Source of the DNA: Massilia sp. PDC64
GTDB taxonomy: Bacteria; Pseudomonadota; Gammaproteobacteria; Burkholderiales; Burkholderiaceae_D
Assembly (NCBI RefSeq): GCF_900101265.1
Contig: NZ_FMZS01000004.1
Coordinates: 372,001-436,000, forward strand
Length of the DNA stretch: 64,000 nt
Reading direction: 5' to 3'
Under the pieces are notes generated by a model. It saw nothing but the letters and a program-made list of their open reading frames with translations, ran no database searches and was not told where the DNA came from. Of this stretch, positions 11,343 to 20,592 are shown piece after piece; within the stretch, counting starts at the first letter, position 1, and each line of letters begins with the position of its first letter. The position numbers and the translations under genes were made by a program.

Positions 11343-12176
11343 ATGCAAGCATCGAACGAGAGCGCCGGCTACGACGTGGGCGCCATCATGGGCGGCCTGT
11401 ACGGCGACGGCATCATCGCCTGCAAGGGCGCCTTCAGCGCCGAATGGGTGGCGCAACTGAAGGAAGACATCGAAACCCTGTTCGCCGAGGCGCGCGCGCG
11501 TCCGAACGGCGCCCTCGAGCGCGGCCCGTGCCGCTACTACGTCGAGGTGCACCCGGAACGGCTGCGCGGCTTCGTCGAGCTGGCGACGCACCCGTGGGTG
11601 GTCGCCGTGTGCCGGGCCGTGCTCGGGCCGGACTACAAGATCGTGGAGGTCGGGTTCGACATCCCGTTCCCGGGCGCGATGCACCAGCCCTGGCACCGGG
11701 ACTTTCCGTCGCCGCCGGAAACGCTGGTCGGGCGCCGCCTGAATTCGCTCGCCTTCAACCTCTCGACGGTCGACGTGACGGAGGAGATCGGCCCGTTCGA
11801 GATCGCACCGGGCACGCAATGGGACGACCTGGCCGGCGGCGACCCGATGTTCCCCGACAAGTCGCTGTACCCGCGCTACGAGGCGCGCGCCCAGCGCAAG
11901 CTGCCGAAGGTCGGCGACATCTCGGCCCGTTCGGCCCTGACGATCCACCGCGGCACGGCAAACCGCAGCCAGCAGTCGCGTCCCGTGCTCGTGCTGGGCG
12001 TGGATGCGCCGGACGGCCGCAACGCCGAGAAGCACGACCTGCAGGTGACCCAGGCCTACTGGGATGCGTTGCCGGCCCTCGTGCGCGATCACCTGCGCTG
12101 CCGCATCGTGCCGGCGCTGGAAAACATCGAGCAGGCCCACACGATCGAGGGCCTGCGGATGGGCATCATGGCTTAG
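11343..12176 (+). CDS. Phytanoyl-CoA dioxygenase (PhyH) family protein
   Basis: This is a putative non-haem Fe(II)/2-oxoglutarate-dependent oxygenase of 277 residues. The metal-binding facial triad is visible: the His and Asp of PWHRDFPSP near residue 118-122 and a distal His in LTIHRGTANRS near 203. The Arg after that His is placed to hold 2-oxoglutarate. PhyH relatives hydroxylate a wide range of small molecules, so the substrate is not predictable. GAGGAGATC before the ATG supports the start. It stands alone on the plus strand, and its end overlaps the small convergent gene 12166-12372 by 11 bases. Confidence 0.85.
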   Translation: MQASNESAGYDVGAIMGGLYGDGIIACKGAFSAEWVAQLKEDIETLFAEARARPNGALERGPCRYYVEVHPERLRGFVELATHPWVVAVCRAVLGPDYKIVEVGFDIPFPGAMHQPWHRDFPSPPETLVGRRLNSLAFNLSTVDVTEEIGPFEIAPGTQWDDLAGGDPMFPDKSLYPRYEARAQRKLPKVGDISARSALTIHRGTANRSQQSRPVLVLGVDAPDGRNAEKHDLQVTQAYWDALPALVRDHLRCRIVPALENIEQAHTIEGLRMGIMA

Positions 12177-12372
12177 GGATGTCCTTCGGCGGCTTGCCGA
12201 CGCGGCGCAGCTGGTCCGACTGCTGGTCGAGGTTCACTTCCTCGGCCACGTCGTAGCGGCCGTCCTCCGCGTCGTCGCCCGGCAGCAGGGACTCCGAGCG
12301 GTTCTCCGCGCGCTGCTGCTGGCCCGGATCGGCACGCTGGGCGTTGTCTTTACGTTTGTCCTGTTCCGTCAT
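12166..12372 (-). CDS. Small charged hypothetical protein
   Basis: This 68-residue hydrophilic protein is rich in Asp, Arg, Gln and Lys (MTEQDKRKDNAQRADPGQQQ start, PPKDIPKP end) and has no hydrophobic segment. I do not recognise a family. A strong ribosome site (GGGAGG, 5 bases before the ATG) supports real translation. The composition suggests a disordered protein, perhaps stress-related like others nearby, but that is only a guess. Confidence 0.6.
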   Translation of the reverse strand: MTEQDKRKDNAQRADPGQQQRAENRSESLLPGDDAEDGRYDVAEEVNLDQQSDQLRRVGKPPKDIPKP

Positions 12373-12435
12373 GGCGTCCTCCCGATAGTGGTGTCCGGCC
12401 GATTATGGCGCAGGGGAGGGCGCGCAAGGCGCACG

Positions 12436-12708
12436 CTACTTCGGGTCGCGGCGCCGCGCGGGCAGGTTCTTTTCCAGGATCGCCCACAGGATGAGGCCAT
12501 AGGCCAGCAGGCGCACGAGGTAGTGCAGGGGCGTATCCTCGGCCTCGTCGAACGTCAGCGCCGACACGATGCGGTGCACGCCCTCGATGCCGAACGACAG
12601 GGCGAAGTACAGGAAGAAGCGGTCGCGCGAACTGCGCCAGAAGCGCAGGAAGAACAGCGCGATGACGAAGGAAGCCATCGAAATGGCGCCGGCGATCAGG
12701 TCGCTCAT
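12436..12708 (-). CDS. DUF5985-like small membrane protein (downstream copy)
   Basis: A 90-residue protein with three hydrophobic segments: an N-terminal one (LIAGAISMASFVIALFFLRFW), a middle one around FFLYFALSFGIEGVHRI, and one near YLVRLLAYGLILWAILEKN. It matches the pattern of DUF5985-type proteins of Burkholderiales, whose function is unknown. Its ATG follows the stop of the upstream paralog after a single base, so the two are almost certainly translated together. It is the last gene of a three-gene minus-strand unit (13359 to 12436). Confidence 0.75.
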   Translation of the reverse strand: MSDLIAGAISMASFVIALFFLRFWRSSRDRFFLYFALSFGIEGVHRIVSALTFDEAEDTPLHYLVRLLAYGLILWAILEKNLPARRRDPK

Positions 12709-12709
12709 G

Positions 12710-12967
12710 TCATTCTTTCTCGTAGATGAGGCCGTACAGCAGCAGGAGCATGGCCACGAGGGCCGACACCTGGCGCACGGGCAGCAGGTAGACGTCCGGG
12801 AACACGACCTTGTCCAGCACGAGGAATACGTTGTTCACGGTGAGGGCCGCGAACGAGGCGCCGCTCCAGAACAGCAGCCGGTGGCCGGTCCGGCGGTAGC
12901 TGCCCAGCAGCAGCCAGGCGCATGCCAGCGAGGTCAATGTACACAGCGAATAGATGGTGATCGCCAT
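12710..12967 (-). CDS. DUF5985-like small membrane protein (upstream copy)
   Basis: An 85-residue protein with about three hydrophobic segments (AITIYSLCTLTSLACAWLLL, LLFWSGASFAALTVNNVFLV, VSALVAMLLLLYGLIYEKE). It has the same size, topology and FWS/FLRFW plus terminal Glu-Lys features as its downstream neighbour, so the pair probably arose by duplication and may form a hetero-oligomer (inference). The start ATG overlaps the stop of the regulator-like gene by one base (TGATG). No catalytic motif is visible. Confidence 0.75.
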   Translation of the reverse strand: MAITIYSLCTLTSLACAWLLLGSYRRTGHRLLFWSGASFAALTVNNVFLVLDKVVFPDVYLLPVRQVSALVAMLLLLYGLIYEKE

Positions 12968-13359
12968 CAGGAATCCTTCCGCCATTTGAACGCGTCCGCA
13001 AATTGCTGGGCCTTGCGGTCGAGTGAAGAGTGGATCAGGTGGGTGACTTCGACGAGGTGGGTCGCATACACGTCGGCCAGGCGGTCGATGCGCTCGCGCA
13101 TGCCCGCGTCCGCCGGGGCGTAGCGGTACCCGTCGGCGTCCTGGCACGGCACGGCGATCCTGGCCGTGCACAGGTCGGCGAGCAGGTCTTCCGCCGTCTT
13201 TTCGCGCACGTACAGCCGCCGCGCCAGCGTCTCGCGGCGCCAGGCGTGGTCCGGATCGGCGCGCATCAGCAGCAGCGCTTCCAGGAATGGGACCGAGGGG
13301 ATGCTGGTCAGCACGAAGCGCCGGAGGTCCTCGGGTATGGAGGGCTTATCCATCGCCAT
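12967..13359 (-). CDS. Winged-helix-like putative regulator of the DUF5985 operon
   Basis: A 130-residue soluble protein that starts the three-gene unit. The middle (WRRETLARRLYVREKTAEDLLADL) reads like a helix-turn-helix with DNA-recognition helix, followed by a short wing-like stretch (DADGYRYAPADAG) and a C-terminal helical region. This fits a MarR/PadR-sized winged-helix protein, though I do not recognise the family. No ribosome site is visible at the ATG 13359 or the alternative 13353. A short palindrome lies 4 bases upstream. Coupling to two membrane proteins suggests it senses or controls them (inference). Confidence 0.65.
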   Translation of the reverse strand: MAMDKPSIPEDLRRFVLTSIPSVPFLEALLLMRADPDHAWRRETLARRLYVREKTAEDLLADLCTARIAVPCQDADGYRYAPADAGMRERIDRLADVYATHLVEVTHLIHSSLDRKAQQFADAFKWRKDS

Positions 13360-13362
13360 TGT

Positions 13363-13374
13363 ATTTGGTCAAAT
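13363..13374. promoter_or_regulatory. Possible autoregulatory operator
   Basis: A perfect short inverted repeat ATTTG-GT-CAAAT sits 4 bases before the start codon of the winged-helix-like gene. It is short enough to be chance. The position would fit autoregulation. Confidence 0.3.
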
Positions 13375-13527
13375 GTACTTAACTTTTTGAAAGCGGGATT
13401 GTATAGCATTCTTTTTGGAAATGCAGGTGGTGCTTCAAGCGTGCGCGGCTACCCGAATTGGAAATCCATGAGGGAGCGCAAGCGCGCGTCGGCTAAAATG
13501 GCGCCACCTTTGATTTAACTTTTCATT

Positions 13528-14367
13528 ATGTTCAAGAAGTTTGTCGCGCCGGCGCTCGTGTTGGCGTCGTTGCTGTCCCTCGGCGCCTGCAAGCGCGAAT
13601 CCACGAACCCGCCGCCCGCCCGCGCCCATGCCGAAGCGCGGGCGCCGCAGCCGCAATCCTGCGACGACCATTTCGTCGGCGGCCAGGCGCCCCGCATCAC
13701 GAATCCCAAGCTCGCCAAGGCGGCGGAACCCTTGTGCTTCAACGTGTTCAGCGTGCTGCATTCCGGGATCACGCGCACGCCGCTGTGGTCGGCGGAACAC
13801 CTGCAGGCGGAGAATATCGCGGCGGCGCAGGAATTGTCGCGCGAAAACTCGTTCCATCCCGAATCGCGCCTGCCGGCCGGCCAGCGGGCGGAATTGTCGG
13901 ACTACTCCCGCAGCGGCTACGACCGCGGCCACATGGCCCCGAACGGCGACATGCCGGACCGCGACAGCCAGCGCGACAGCTTCAGCCTCGCCAACATCGT
14001 CCCGCAGGACGGCGAGAACAACCGCAACCTGTGGGCCGGCATCGAGGGCGCCGTGCGCAAGATGGCGAAGAAGGAAGGCGACCTGTATGTCGTGACGGGG
14101 CCTGCCTTCCTCGGCGCGGACCTGAAGAAGATCGGCAACGTGCTCGTGCCGACCCATTTGTATAAACTCGTGTACAGCCCGCGCCAGCGCGCCGGCGCCG
14201 CGTGGTTTGTCGAGAACGCGGCCGACGCGAAGGCGAACGTGATCCCGATCCCGGAGCTCGAACGCATCATCGGCATCAACCTGCTGCCCGCGCTCTCGGA
14301 CGAAGAAAAGGAGCGTGTCCTGGCGCTGCCGGAAGTTCGCGTCAAGCCGTCCCGCAACCGTAAATAG
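13528..14367 (+). CDS. DNA/RNA non-specific endonuclease, lipoprotein
   Basis: This is a NUC1/Serratia-type beta-beta-alpha-metal nuclease of 279 residues. The N-terminus is a lipoprotein signal with lipobox LGAC (Cys21). A disordered Pro/Ala-rich linker follows, and then the catalytic domain with the DRGHMAPNGDM motif, whose His is the general base, and a downstream Asn in a metal-ligand context (SLANIVPQDGENNRNLW). The lipid anchor would place the enzyme in the cell envelope, where it could degrade external nucleic acid. The ribosome site is weak. The small gene 14375-14623 follows after 7 bases and may be co-transcribed. Confidence 0.9.
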   Translation: MFKKFVAPALVLASLLSLGACKRESTNPPPARAHAEARAPQPQSCDDHFVGGQAPRITNPKLAKAAEPLCFNVFSVLHSGITRTPLWSAEHLQAENIAAAQELSRENSFHPESRLPAGQRAELSDYSRSGYDRGHMAPNGDMPDRDSQRDSFSLANIVPQDGENNRNLWAGIEGAVRKMAKKEGDLYVVTGPAFLGADLKKIGNVLVPTHLYKLVYSPRQRAGAAWFVENAADAKANVIPIPELERIIGINLLPALSDEEKERVLALPEVRVKPSRNRK

Positions 14368-14374
14368 GAGTCTT

Positions 14375-14623
14375 ATGACCAAGTTCGCACCCTACGAGAA
14401 CGAGGCCGACGTCGTCGAGATCGGCAACCTGACGCTGGAAAATCGCCTGGACCGGATCACGATCGCGGGCGACGTCGACCTCACGGCCGACAAGGACGGC
14501 CTCACCAAGGCGCGCCTGCTGCACGACCTGCTGGGCCGGATCGTCGCCGGCCTGGAAGGGAAGGACCTGCCGGACCCGCTCCCGCCCCCGGACGTCAAGA
14601 CGGTCGCCAATCCGTTCGACTGA
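14375..14623 (+). CDS. Small conserved-looking hypothetical protein
   Basis: An 82-residue acidic soluble protein with no signal peptide (MTKFAPYENEADVVEIGNL start, PPPDVKTVANPFD end). The pattern ENRLDRITIAGDVDLTADKDGL followed by an amphipathic helix suggests a small alpha/beta fold, but I do not recognise a named family. TAGGAG lies five bases before the ATG. It sits 7 bases after the nuclease gene and before a strong terminator, so the two form a likely operon. An immunity or inhibitor role is possible only as speculation. Confidence 0.7.
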   Translation: MTKFAPYENEADVVEIGNLTLENRLDRITIAGDVDLTADKDGLTKARLLHDLLGRIVAGLEGKDLPDPLPPPDVKTVANPFD

Positions 14624-14687
14624 CAGCCGCACCGCCGCGTACCGGTCGGTGCGCGCACTCACGAAACTCATCGATAGCATGGACAAC

Positions 14688-14711
14688 AAGCGGGCCGCAA
14701 GGCCCGTTTTT
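14688..14711 (+). terminator. Rho-independent terminator
   Basis: Stem aagcgggcc paired with ggcccgttt (one G-U pair), closed by a GCAA tetraloop and running into five T. It ends the nuclease/82-residue protein unit. Confidence 0.8.
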
Positions 14712-14900
14712 CATGGGTGGGATACGCATGAGTTGTAACCGGTCAATGGTGCGCGCAACGCGGCCGCTTTGGAGTAGTCTCGACAAGGAACCGGCGTGAG
14801 GAGCTCCACGCGGAAAACGTCGTGCTCGATGGCGAGCAGGTCGGCGTGGCGCGCTTCGCAAGGGCCGGTGATCTCACCACGATGACAGCGGAGGAACATC

Positions 14901-17117
14901 ATGCGACACACCCTGGTAGCAGTTTTCGACAACCGAAGCGACGCCCAGAGCGCCCTCGACGAATTGCTGGCGTCGGGCTTCTCGCGTACCGATGCGAGCC
15001 TCTCCAGCGCCGATCCCACCGGCCAGTCGAACAGCGTCACCGGCAACGACGAGTTGTTGCAAGGCGAACGCGAAGAAGGCATCGGCGCCTCGATCAAGCA
15101 TTTCTTCACGGGCCTGTTCGGATCGGACACGAACGAACACGCGATGAAGTATTCGTACGCCGTCACGCGCGGCCACCACGTCCTCACCCTGACGACGGAG
15201 TCCGAGCCGGAAGTCGAGCGCGCCGCCGACATCATCGAGCGCTTCGGCCCCGTCGACATCGACGAACGCCACGACCAGTGGACGCGCGAGGCGGGCAGCA
15301 CGGGCGCACTCGGCGCATCGACCGGGATGCAGCAGTCGGGCAGCATGTCGGCGCAGTCGGGCAACTCGGGATCGAGCTCCGGTTCGTCCGGCTCGTACCA
15401 GGGCACGCCGCCGGGCACCGAACCGGGCTCCCTGCAATTCTCGGGGCACGACGACCGCAACTTCTTCGCCACGCAGAACATCAACGATCCGGTCCCCAAA
15501 GGCCAGACGTACGAGGAGCCGCTGGGTGCATCGGAGCAGTCGGGCGGGTCGATGGACAGCGCGATCGGCGGCAATACGCTGAGCGGCACCCAGAGCTCGT
15601 CGCAGAACCCGGCCACGAGCTCGTCGCTGCAATCGTCGCAAAGCGGCTCGCTGAACCAGAGCGGCTCGACCCTGCAAGGGACGGCGTCGATCCCCGGCTC
15701 GGACGACACGTCGCTGGGCGGCACCGCCCGGATGGGCAGCTCGATGCAGCGCGATACGGGCGCGAGCGGCTCCGTCTCGCGCGGCAACGTCCGCGTGTTC
15801 TCCCATGACGGGGGCACGAGCGACACCCGCGACGACGTCTACCGCAACCACTGGAACGACAATTTCGCCAGCCTGGGCGGCAGCTACGACGACTATGCCC
15901 CCGCGTACCGCTACGGCAGCGACATGCGCCGCGACGCGAAATACCGCAACCGCGCGTGGGACGACGTCGAATCGGACCTGCGCACGGACTGGGAGTCGCG
16001 CCACCCGGGCGAGTCGACGTGGGAGAAATTCAAGGCCGCCGTGCGCCATGGCTGGGACAAGATCACCCCGGACCTGAACACGGACGACTGGTACCACTCG
16101 GACTGGCACGACAATTACTCGAGCCTGGGCGGCGGCTACGAGGACTACGAGCCGGCCTACCGCTACGGCACCGAGATGCGCACGAGCGCGAAGTACCGCG
16201 ACCGCTCGTGGGACGAGGTGGAATCCGACCTGCGGAGCGACTGGGAGTCGCGCCACCCGGGCGAGTCGACGTGGGAGAAATTCAAGGCCGCCGTGCGCCG
16301 CGGCTGGGACAAGATCACGCCGGACATCGACAGCGACAGCTACTACCGCAGCCACTGGAACGCGCGCTACTCGAACGCGGACGACAGCTATGACGACTAC
16401 CTGCCGGCCTACCGCTACGGCAACGAGGCCCGGCGCCTGCAGAAATACCGCAGCCGCCACTGGGACGACGCGGAAGCCGACCTGAAGTCCGACTGGGAAT
16501 CGCGCTACACGTCCGGCCCGTCGACGTGGGAGAAGTTCAAGGACGCCGTGCGCCATGGCTGGGACAAGATCACCCCGGACATGGACGACGACTCGACCTA
16601 CTACCACACGCACTACGAGTCGACGTATGCCGCCAGCGGCACGGACTTCAACGACGTGGCACCGGCCTACCGCTACGGCAACGAGATGCGCAGCAGCGAC
16701 ACCTACCGCGACCGCGACTGGGACGACGTCGAGCACGACCTCAAGAAGGACTGGCACAGCAAGTACGGCACGGACAACGAACCGTCCGCGTGGGAACGCA
16801 TCAAGGCGGCCGTCCGCCACGGCTGGGAGCGCATGACGGGCGAGACGACGGCGTCCACGGACGACGACAGCTACTACCGCACGCACTGGACGAACACGTA
16901 CAAGACGAACGGCACGAGCTACGACGACCTGGCGCCGGCCTACCGCTACGGCACCGAGATGCGCAACGACGCCCGCTATCGCAACCGCGACTGGTCCGAC
17001 GTCGAGAACGACCTGCGGGCCGACTGGGATACGCGCTATGGCAAGGATGGCGCGTCGACCTGGGAGAAAATGAAGGACGCCGTGCGACACGGCTGGGACC
17101 GCGGCACGATCGGCTGA
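14901..17117 (+). CDS. General-stress-17M-like protein with five tandem ~85-residue repeats
   Basis: A 738-residue hydrophilic protein without signal peptide. Residues 1-110 resemble the general stress protein 17M/YflT-type domain (LVAVFDNRSDAQSALDELLA). Residues ~125-305 are a Ser/Gly/Gln-rich linker. From ~310 to the end there are five tandem repeats of 83-90 residues. Each follows the plan YxxHWxxxY, PAYRYGxEMR, YRxRxWDDVExDL, DWExR, WEKFKxAVRHGWDKIT. The repeat is known as a single C-terminal module in other uncharacterised bacterial proteins; five copies are unusual. The aromatic/charged periodicity suggests helical hairpins. GGAGGAA lies 6 bases before the ATG. Its stop abuts that of the convergent diguanylate cyclase. 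A desiccation or osmotic-stress role is inferred. Confidence 0.8.
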   Translation: MRHTLVAVFDNRSDAQSALDELLASGFSRTDASLSSADPTGQSNSVTGNDELLQGEREEGIGASIKHFFTGLFGSDTNEHAMKYSYAVTRGHHVLTLTTESEPEVERAADIIERFGPVDIDERHDQWTREAGSTGALGASTGMQQSGSMSAQSGNSGSSSGSSGSYQGTPPGTEPGSLQFSGHDDRNFFATQNINDPVPKGQTYEEPLGASEQSGGSMDSAIGGNTLSGTQSSSQNPATSSSLQSSQSGSLNQSGSTLQGTASIPGSDDTSLGGTARMGSSMQRDTGASGSVSRGNVRVFSHDGGTSDTRDDVYRNHWNDNFASLGGSYDDYAPAYRYGSDMRRDAKYRNRAWDDVESDLRTDWESRHPGESTWEKFKAAVRHGWDKITPDLNTDDWYHSDWHDNYSSLGGGYEDYEPAYRYGTEMRTSAKYRDRSWDEVESDLRSDWESRHPGESTWEKFKAAVRRGWDKITPDIDSDSYYRSHWNARYSNADDSYDDYLPAYRYGNEARRLQKYRSRHWDDAEADLKSDWESRYTSGPSTWEKFKDAVRHGWDKITPDMDDDSTYYHTHYESTYAASGTDFNDVAPAYRYGNEMRSSDTYRDRDWDDVEHDLKKDWHSKYGTDNEPSAWERIKAAVRHGWERMTGETTASTDDDSYYRTHWTNTYKTNGTSYDDLAPAYRYGTEMRNDARYRNRDWSDVENDLRADWDTRYGKDGASTWEKMKDAVRHGWDRGTIG
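15987..16047 (+). repeat. 61-bp exact direct repeat, copy 1
   Basis: This stretch inside repeat unit 1 of the stress protein gene is identical, base for base, to 16239-16299 in unit 2. The offset of 252 bases is exactly 84 codons. It points to recent duplication or gene conversion between units. Confidence 0.95.
16239..16299 (+). repeat. 61-bp exact direct repeat, copy 2
   Basis: Second copy of the block at 15987-16047, inside repeat unit 2. Flanking bases diverge, for example CATGGC against CGCGGC just downstream. Confidence 0.95.
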
Positions 17118-18101
17118 TCAAGCCGGCTCGGACAGCGGCAGGCTGATCCGGTTCCGTCCCATGTGCTTGGCCCGGTACAGCGCCGCATCGGCGATGGCGA
17201 CCAGTTCGCTGGCGCTGTTGTCGGGCGACGCGATCGCGGTGGCCGCGCCGATCGACACGGTCACGTGCTGTGCCGGCGCCAGGCGGTTGGGGACCTGCAG
17301 TTGTTCGACCCGCGTGCGGATGCGTTCCGCCACGCTGGCCGCGCCCTTCAACGACTGGTTCGGCAGGATCACGGCGAATTCCTCGCCGCCATAGCGCGCC
17401 ACGAGATCGTTGGCGCGCATCTCGCTGGCGACGGCCGTGGCGATCCGTTTCAGGCATTCGTCGCCGCCCAGGTGGCCGTTCGCATCGTTATAGGCTTTGA
17501 AATTATCCACGTCGACCATCAGCAGCGACAGCGGCTGGCGCTGGCGCAGCGCGCGCGCCCATTCGGCGTGCAGCGTCTCGTCGAAGCAGCGGCGGTTGGC
17601 GAGGCCCGTGAGCCCGTCGCGCGTGGCCAGTTGTTCGAGCGCGATCTGGGCCAGCTTTTCGTCCGTCATGTCGCGCAGCGTCTCCACCACGGCGGACAGC
17701 CGGCCGCGCTCGTCGTAGATCGGGCTCGCGTCGGCCGCCAGGTAGCGCCGTCGTCCCATGCGCGGCATGTCGCACCAGCTCTCGGCCGACAGGTGGGGCG
17801 CATCGGGCAGGCCGATACGGAGGTGGTGCGCTTCGCCGGCCCGCTCTTCCAGCAAGAGGTCGGCGAGGGTGGGGCGGCGCTCCTCGAAAAAGCTGCGCCA
17901 GTGTTCGCGCGTGCCGATGATGTCGCGCGCAGGGACGCCCGTCAGCCGCTCGCAGGCGCGGTTCCACAACATCACGCGTGACGTCGTGTCGAGGACGAAA
18001 ATGGGAATGGCCAGCGTCTCCATCAACTGGTGGGCGAAAGCGCGATCGGCCGGCGCACCCGAGGAATCCATGAGCCGCTGTATTGTTGTTGTGCTTGTCA
18101 T
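17118..18101 (-). CDS. PAS-domain diguanylate cyclase
   Basis: A 327-residue cytosolic enzyme that makes cyclic di-GMP from two GTP. A PAS domain (~20-140: IPIFVLDTTSRVMLWN, then a PAC-like RDMTDEKLAQ) is followed by a GGDEF domain with an intact active site, GGEEF at 238-242. An RxxD inhibitory site (RAND) lies five residues before it, so product feedback is expected. I chose the ATG at 18101 because GAAGGA lies 6 bases upstream; a longer start at 18128 has no such site. The natural input to the PAS domain is unknown. Exopolysaccharide genes in the window are plausible c-di-GMP targets (inference). Confidence 0.92.
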   Translation of the reverse strand: MTSTTTIQRLMDSSGAPADRAFAHQLMETLAIPIFVLDTTSRVMLWNRACERLTGVPARDIIGTREHWRSFFEERRPTLADLLLEERAGEAHHLRIGLPDAPHLSAESWCDMPRMGRRRYLAADASPIYDERGRLSAVVETLRDMTDEKLAQIALEQLATRDGLTGLANRRCFDETLHAEWARALRQRQPLSLLMVDVDNFKAYNDANGHLGGDECLKRIATAVASEMRANDLVARYGGEEFAVILPNQSLKGAASVAERIRTRVEQLQVPNRLAPAQHVTVSIGAATAIASPDNSASELVAIADAALYRAKHMGRNRISLPLSEPA

Positions 18102-18205
18102 GAGGCGTCCTTCGGTTCTAATGAGCAATTACTTGCTGACGAGAACCGATTGTGCGCCACAGACAACGGTATCCCCTTGATCTTCAACAAGAGGATGGAG
18201 GACGG

Positions 18206-18688
18206 TTACCCAGGCTCGTCGGCGTGCGCAACGATCGCCTGGGCGACCCGATCGACGCGGGTACACAATAAATCGATGCGCGACGCGAGCAGCGGATCTT
18301 CCAGCGCATATTGGCGGCGCACCTGCAGCAGCTCCGTCTGGATAGCGACCAGTTGGGCGAGCGGATCGAGGTTGCCGCGCCGGCCTTCGGCGCCGCCCGT
18401 CAGCCGGCCCAGCAGCATGTCGGACTCGGAGAGCGCCTGGTCGGCCTGGCTGCGGGCCTTCTGTTCGCGGCACAGGGCGGCCTCGAGGCGCGCGATCCGG
18501 TCTTCGCTGCGCACGCGGCGGAACAGCATGCCGAACAGCACGGTCATCATGACGAGCACCAGGACGCCCAGTTGCAGCCGCTCCGGGACCGCCAGCATCC
18601 GGGCATGTTCCGACATCCCGAACCACAGGGCGAGCAACAGCAGGGCGCCGAGGGCGGCACGCAGCGACTGAAGCAGCAGGGTTTTCAT
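18206..18688 (-). CDS. Two-TM coiled-coil hypothetical protein
   Basis: A 160-residue protein with two N-terminal membrane helices (LRAALGALLLLALWFGMS and LQLGVLVLVMMTVLFGMLF). A long heptad-like helical tail follows (SEDRIARLEAALCREQKARSQADQALSES), then a second helical part with RIDLLCTRVDRV. The cytoplasmic coiled coil suggests an oligomeric or scaffold role. I do not recognise a family. The ATG at 18688 has GGAGGG 6 bases upstream, which decides against the longer in-frame start at 18784. Confidence 0.7.
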   Translation of the reverse strand: MKTLLLQSLRAALGALLLLALWFGMSEHARMLAVPERLQLGVLVLVMMTVLFGMLFRRVRSEDRIARLEAALCREQKARSQADQALSESDMLLGRLTGGAEGRRGNLDPLAQLVAIQTELLQVRRQYALEDPLLASRIDLLCTRVDRVAQAIVAHADEPG

Positions 18689-18821
18689 CACGATCCCTCC
18701 GACGAGGACTAGGACGACTCGATTAGGAACTTTCCGTATCCAAAGGTACGACTTTCCGAACCACGCGTTTTTGCTTGTCGTCAATTAATTGAGCCACTTC
18801 TGCGACCGCCGCCCGTCGCGG

Positions 18822-18827
18822 TATAAT
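18822..18827 (+). promoter_or_regulatory. Consensus -10 box upstream of queE
   Basis: A perfect TATAAT lies 34 bases before the GTG of queE. No good -35 hexamer sits at the normal distance (a TTGAGC is 27 bases away, too far), so this is only a partial promoter match. Confidence 0.45.
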
Positions 18828-18860
18828 GGAAGGTTGACGCGAGCCTTACCGGACTTCACA

Positions 18861-19496
18861 GTGACTTACAGCATCAAAGAAATCTTCTACACCCTGCAGG
18901 GCGAGGGCGCCCATGCGGGCCGCCCGGCCGTGTTCTGCCGTTTTTCCGGCTGCAACCTGTGGACGGGCCGCGAAGCGGACCGCGCCACGGCCGTTTGCCA
19001 GTTCTGCGACACGGATTTCGTCGGCACCGACGGCGAGCGGGGCGGCAAGTTCAAGGACGCCGCCAGCCTGGCCGCGGAAATCGACAGCCTCTGGCCGCAG
19101 ACTTACCCGGCCAGCAAATATGTCGTCTTCACCGGCGGCGAGCCCCTGTTGCAGCTGGATGCAGCCCTCATCGATGCGATGCATGCCGTCGGCTTCACCA
19201 TCGCCATCGAGACGAACGGGACCTTGCCCGTGCCGCCGGGCGTGGACTGGATCTGCGTGAGTCCGAAGATGGGTTCGACACTGGTGGTCGAAAAAGGCAA
19301 CGAAATCAAGGTCGTCATTCCGCAGACGGGCCAGGACCTGGCCGCATACGAATACCTGGATTTCGACAACTTCTTCGTGCAGCCGATGGATGGTCCGCTG
19401 GCCCAGTTCAATACGCAACTGGCCATCGACACGTGCCGCCGCAACCCGAAGTGGAAGCTCAGCCTCCAGACCCATAAACTCCTGAACATCCCCTGA
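18861..19496 (+). CDS. queE: 7-carboxy-7-deazaguanine synthase
   Basis: This is a radical-SAM enzyme that converts carboxytetrahydropterin to 7-carboxy-7-deazaguanine, the second committed step to preQ0 and queuosine. The 211-residue protein carries the cluster cysteines in the form typical of the proteobacterial group with an enlarged loop: CRFSGCNLWTG, then CQFCDTDFVG. FTGGEPLLQ is the SAM-binding GGE motif. The start is GTG, chosen because homologs begin with the same TYSIKEIFYTLQGEG. queD follows after one base, giving a pathway operon. Confidence 0.95.
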   Translation: MTYSIKEIFYTLQGEGAHAGRPAVFCRFSGCNLWTGREADRATAVCQFCDTDFVGTDGERGGKFKDAASLAAEIDSLWPQTYPASKYVVFTGGEPLLQLDAALIDAMHAVGFTIAIETNGTLPVPPGVDWICVSPKMGSTLVVEKGNEIKVVIPQTGQDLAAYEYLDFDNFFVQPMDGPLAQFNTQLAIDTCRRNPKWKLSLQTHKLLNIP

Positions 19497-19497
19497 C

Positions 19498-20425
<928 letters not shown>

Positions 20426-20592
20426 GGGCAAGCGGCGAGGGCGCGCACGTCAGCGACGCCACCGCTTTTGCGAAAATGGTATGCTGGTTCCAGCCCTTCG
20501 CTGCTTTCTGGTAGCGGGGGATTCTTTGGACCCAGCTATCAATATTCGGCACCTCTTCCCGATCCGGTCGACCCGGTGCCAGCGACGCCGCC

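Noticed and set aside
14874..17090. Long open frame (738 codons) on the minus strand
   Set aside because: Antisense shadow of the repeat-containing stress gene; its apparent repeats mirror those of the sense gene.
18689..18860. preQ1 riboswitch ahead of queE
   Set aside because: I looked for the small H-type pseudoknot pattern with an A-rich tail near the start codon and did not find it.
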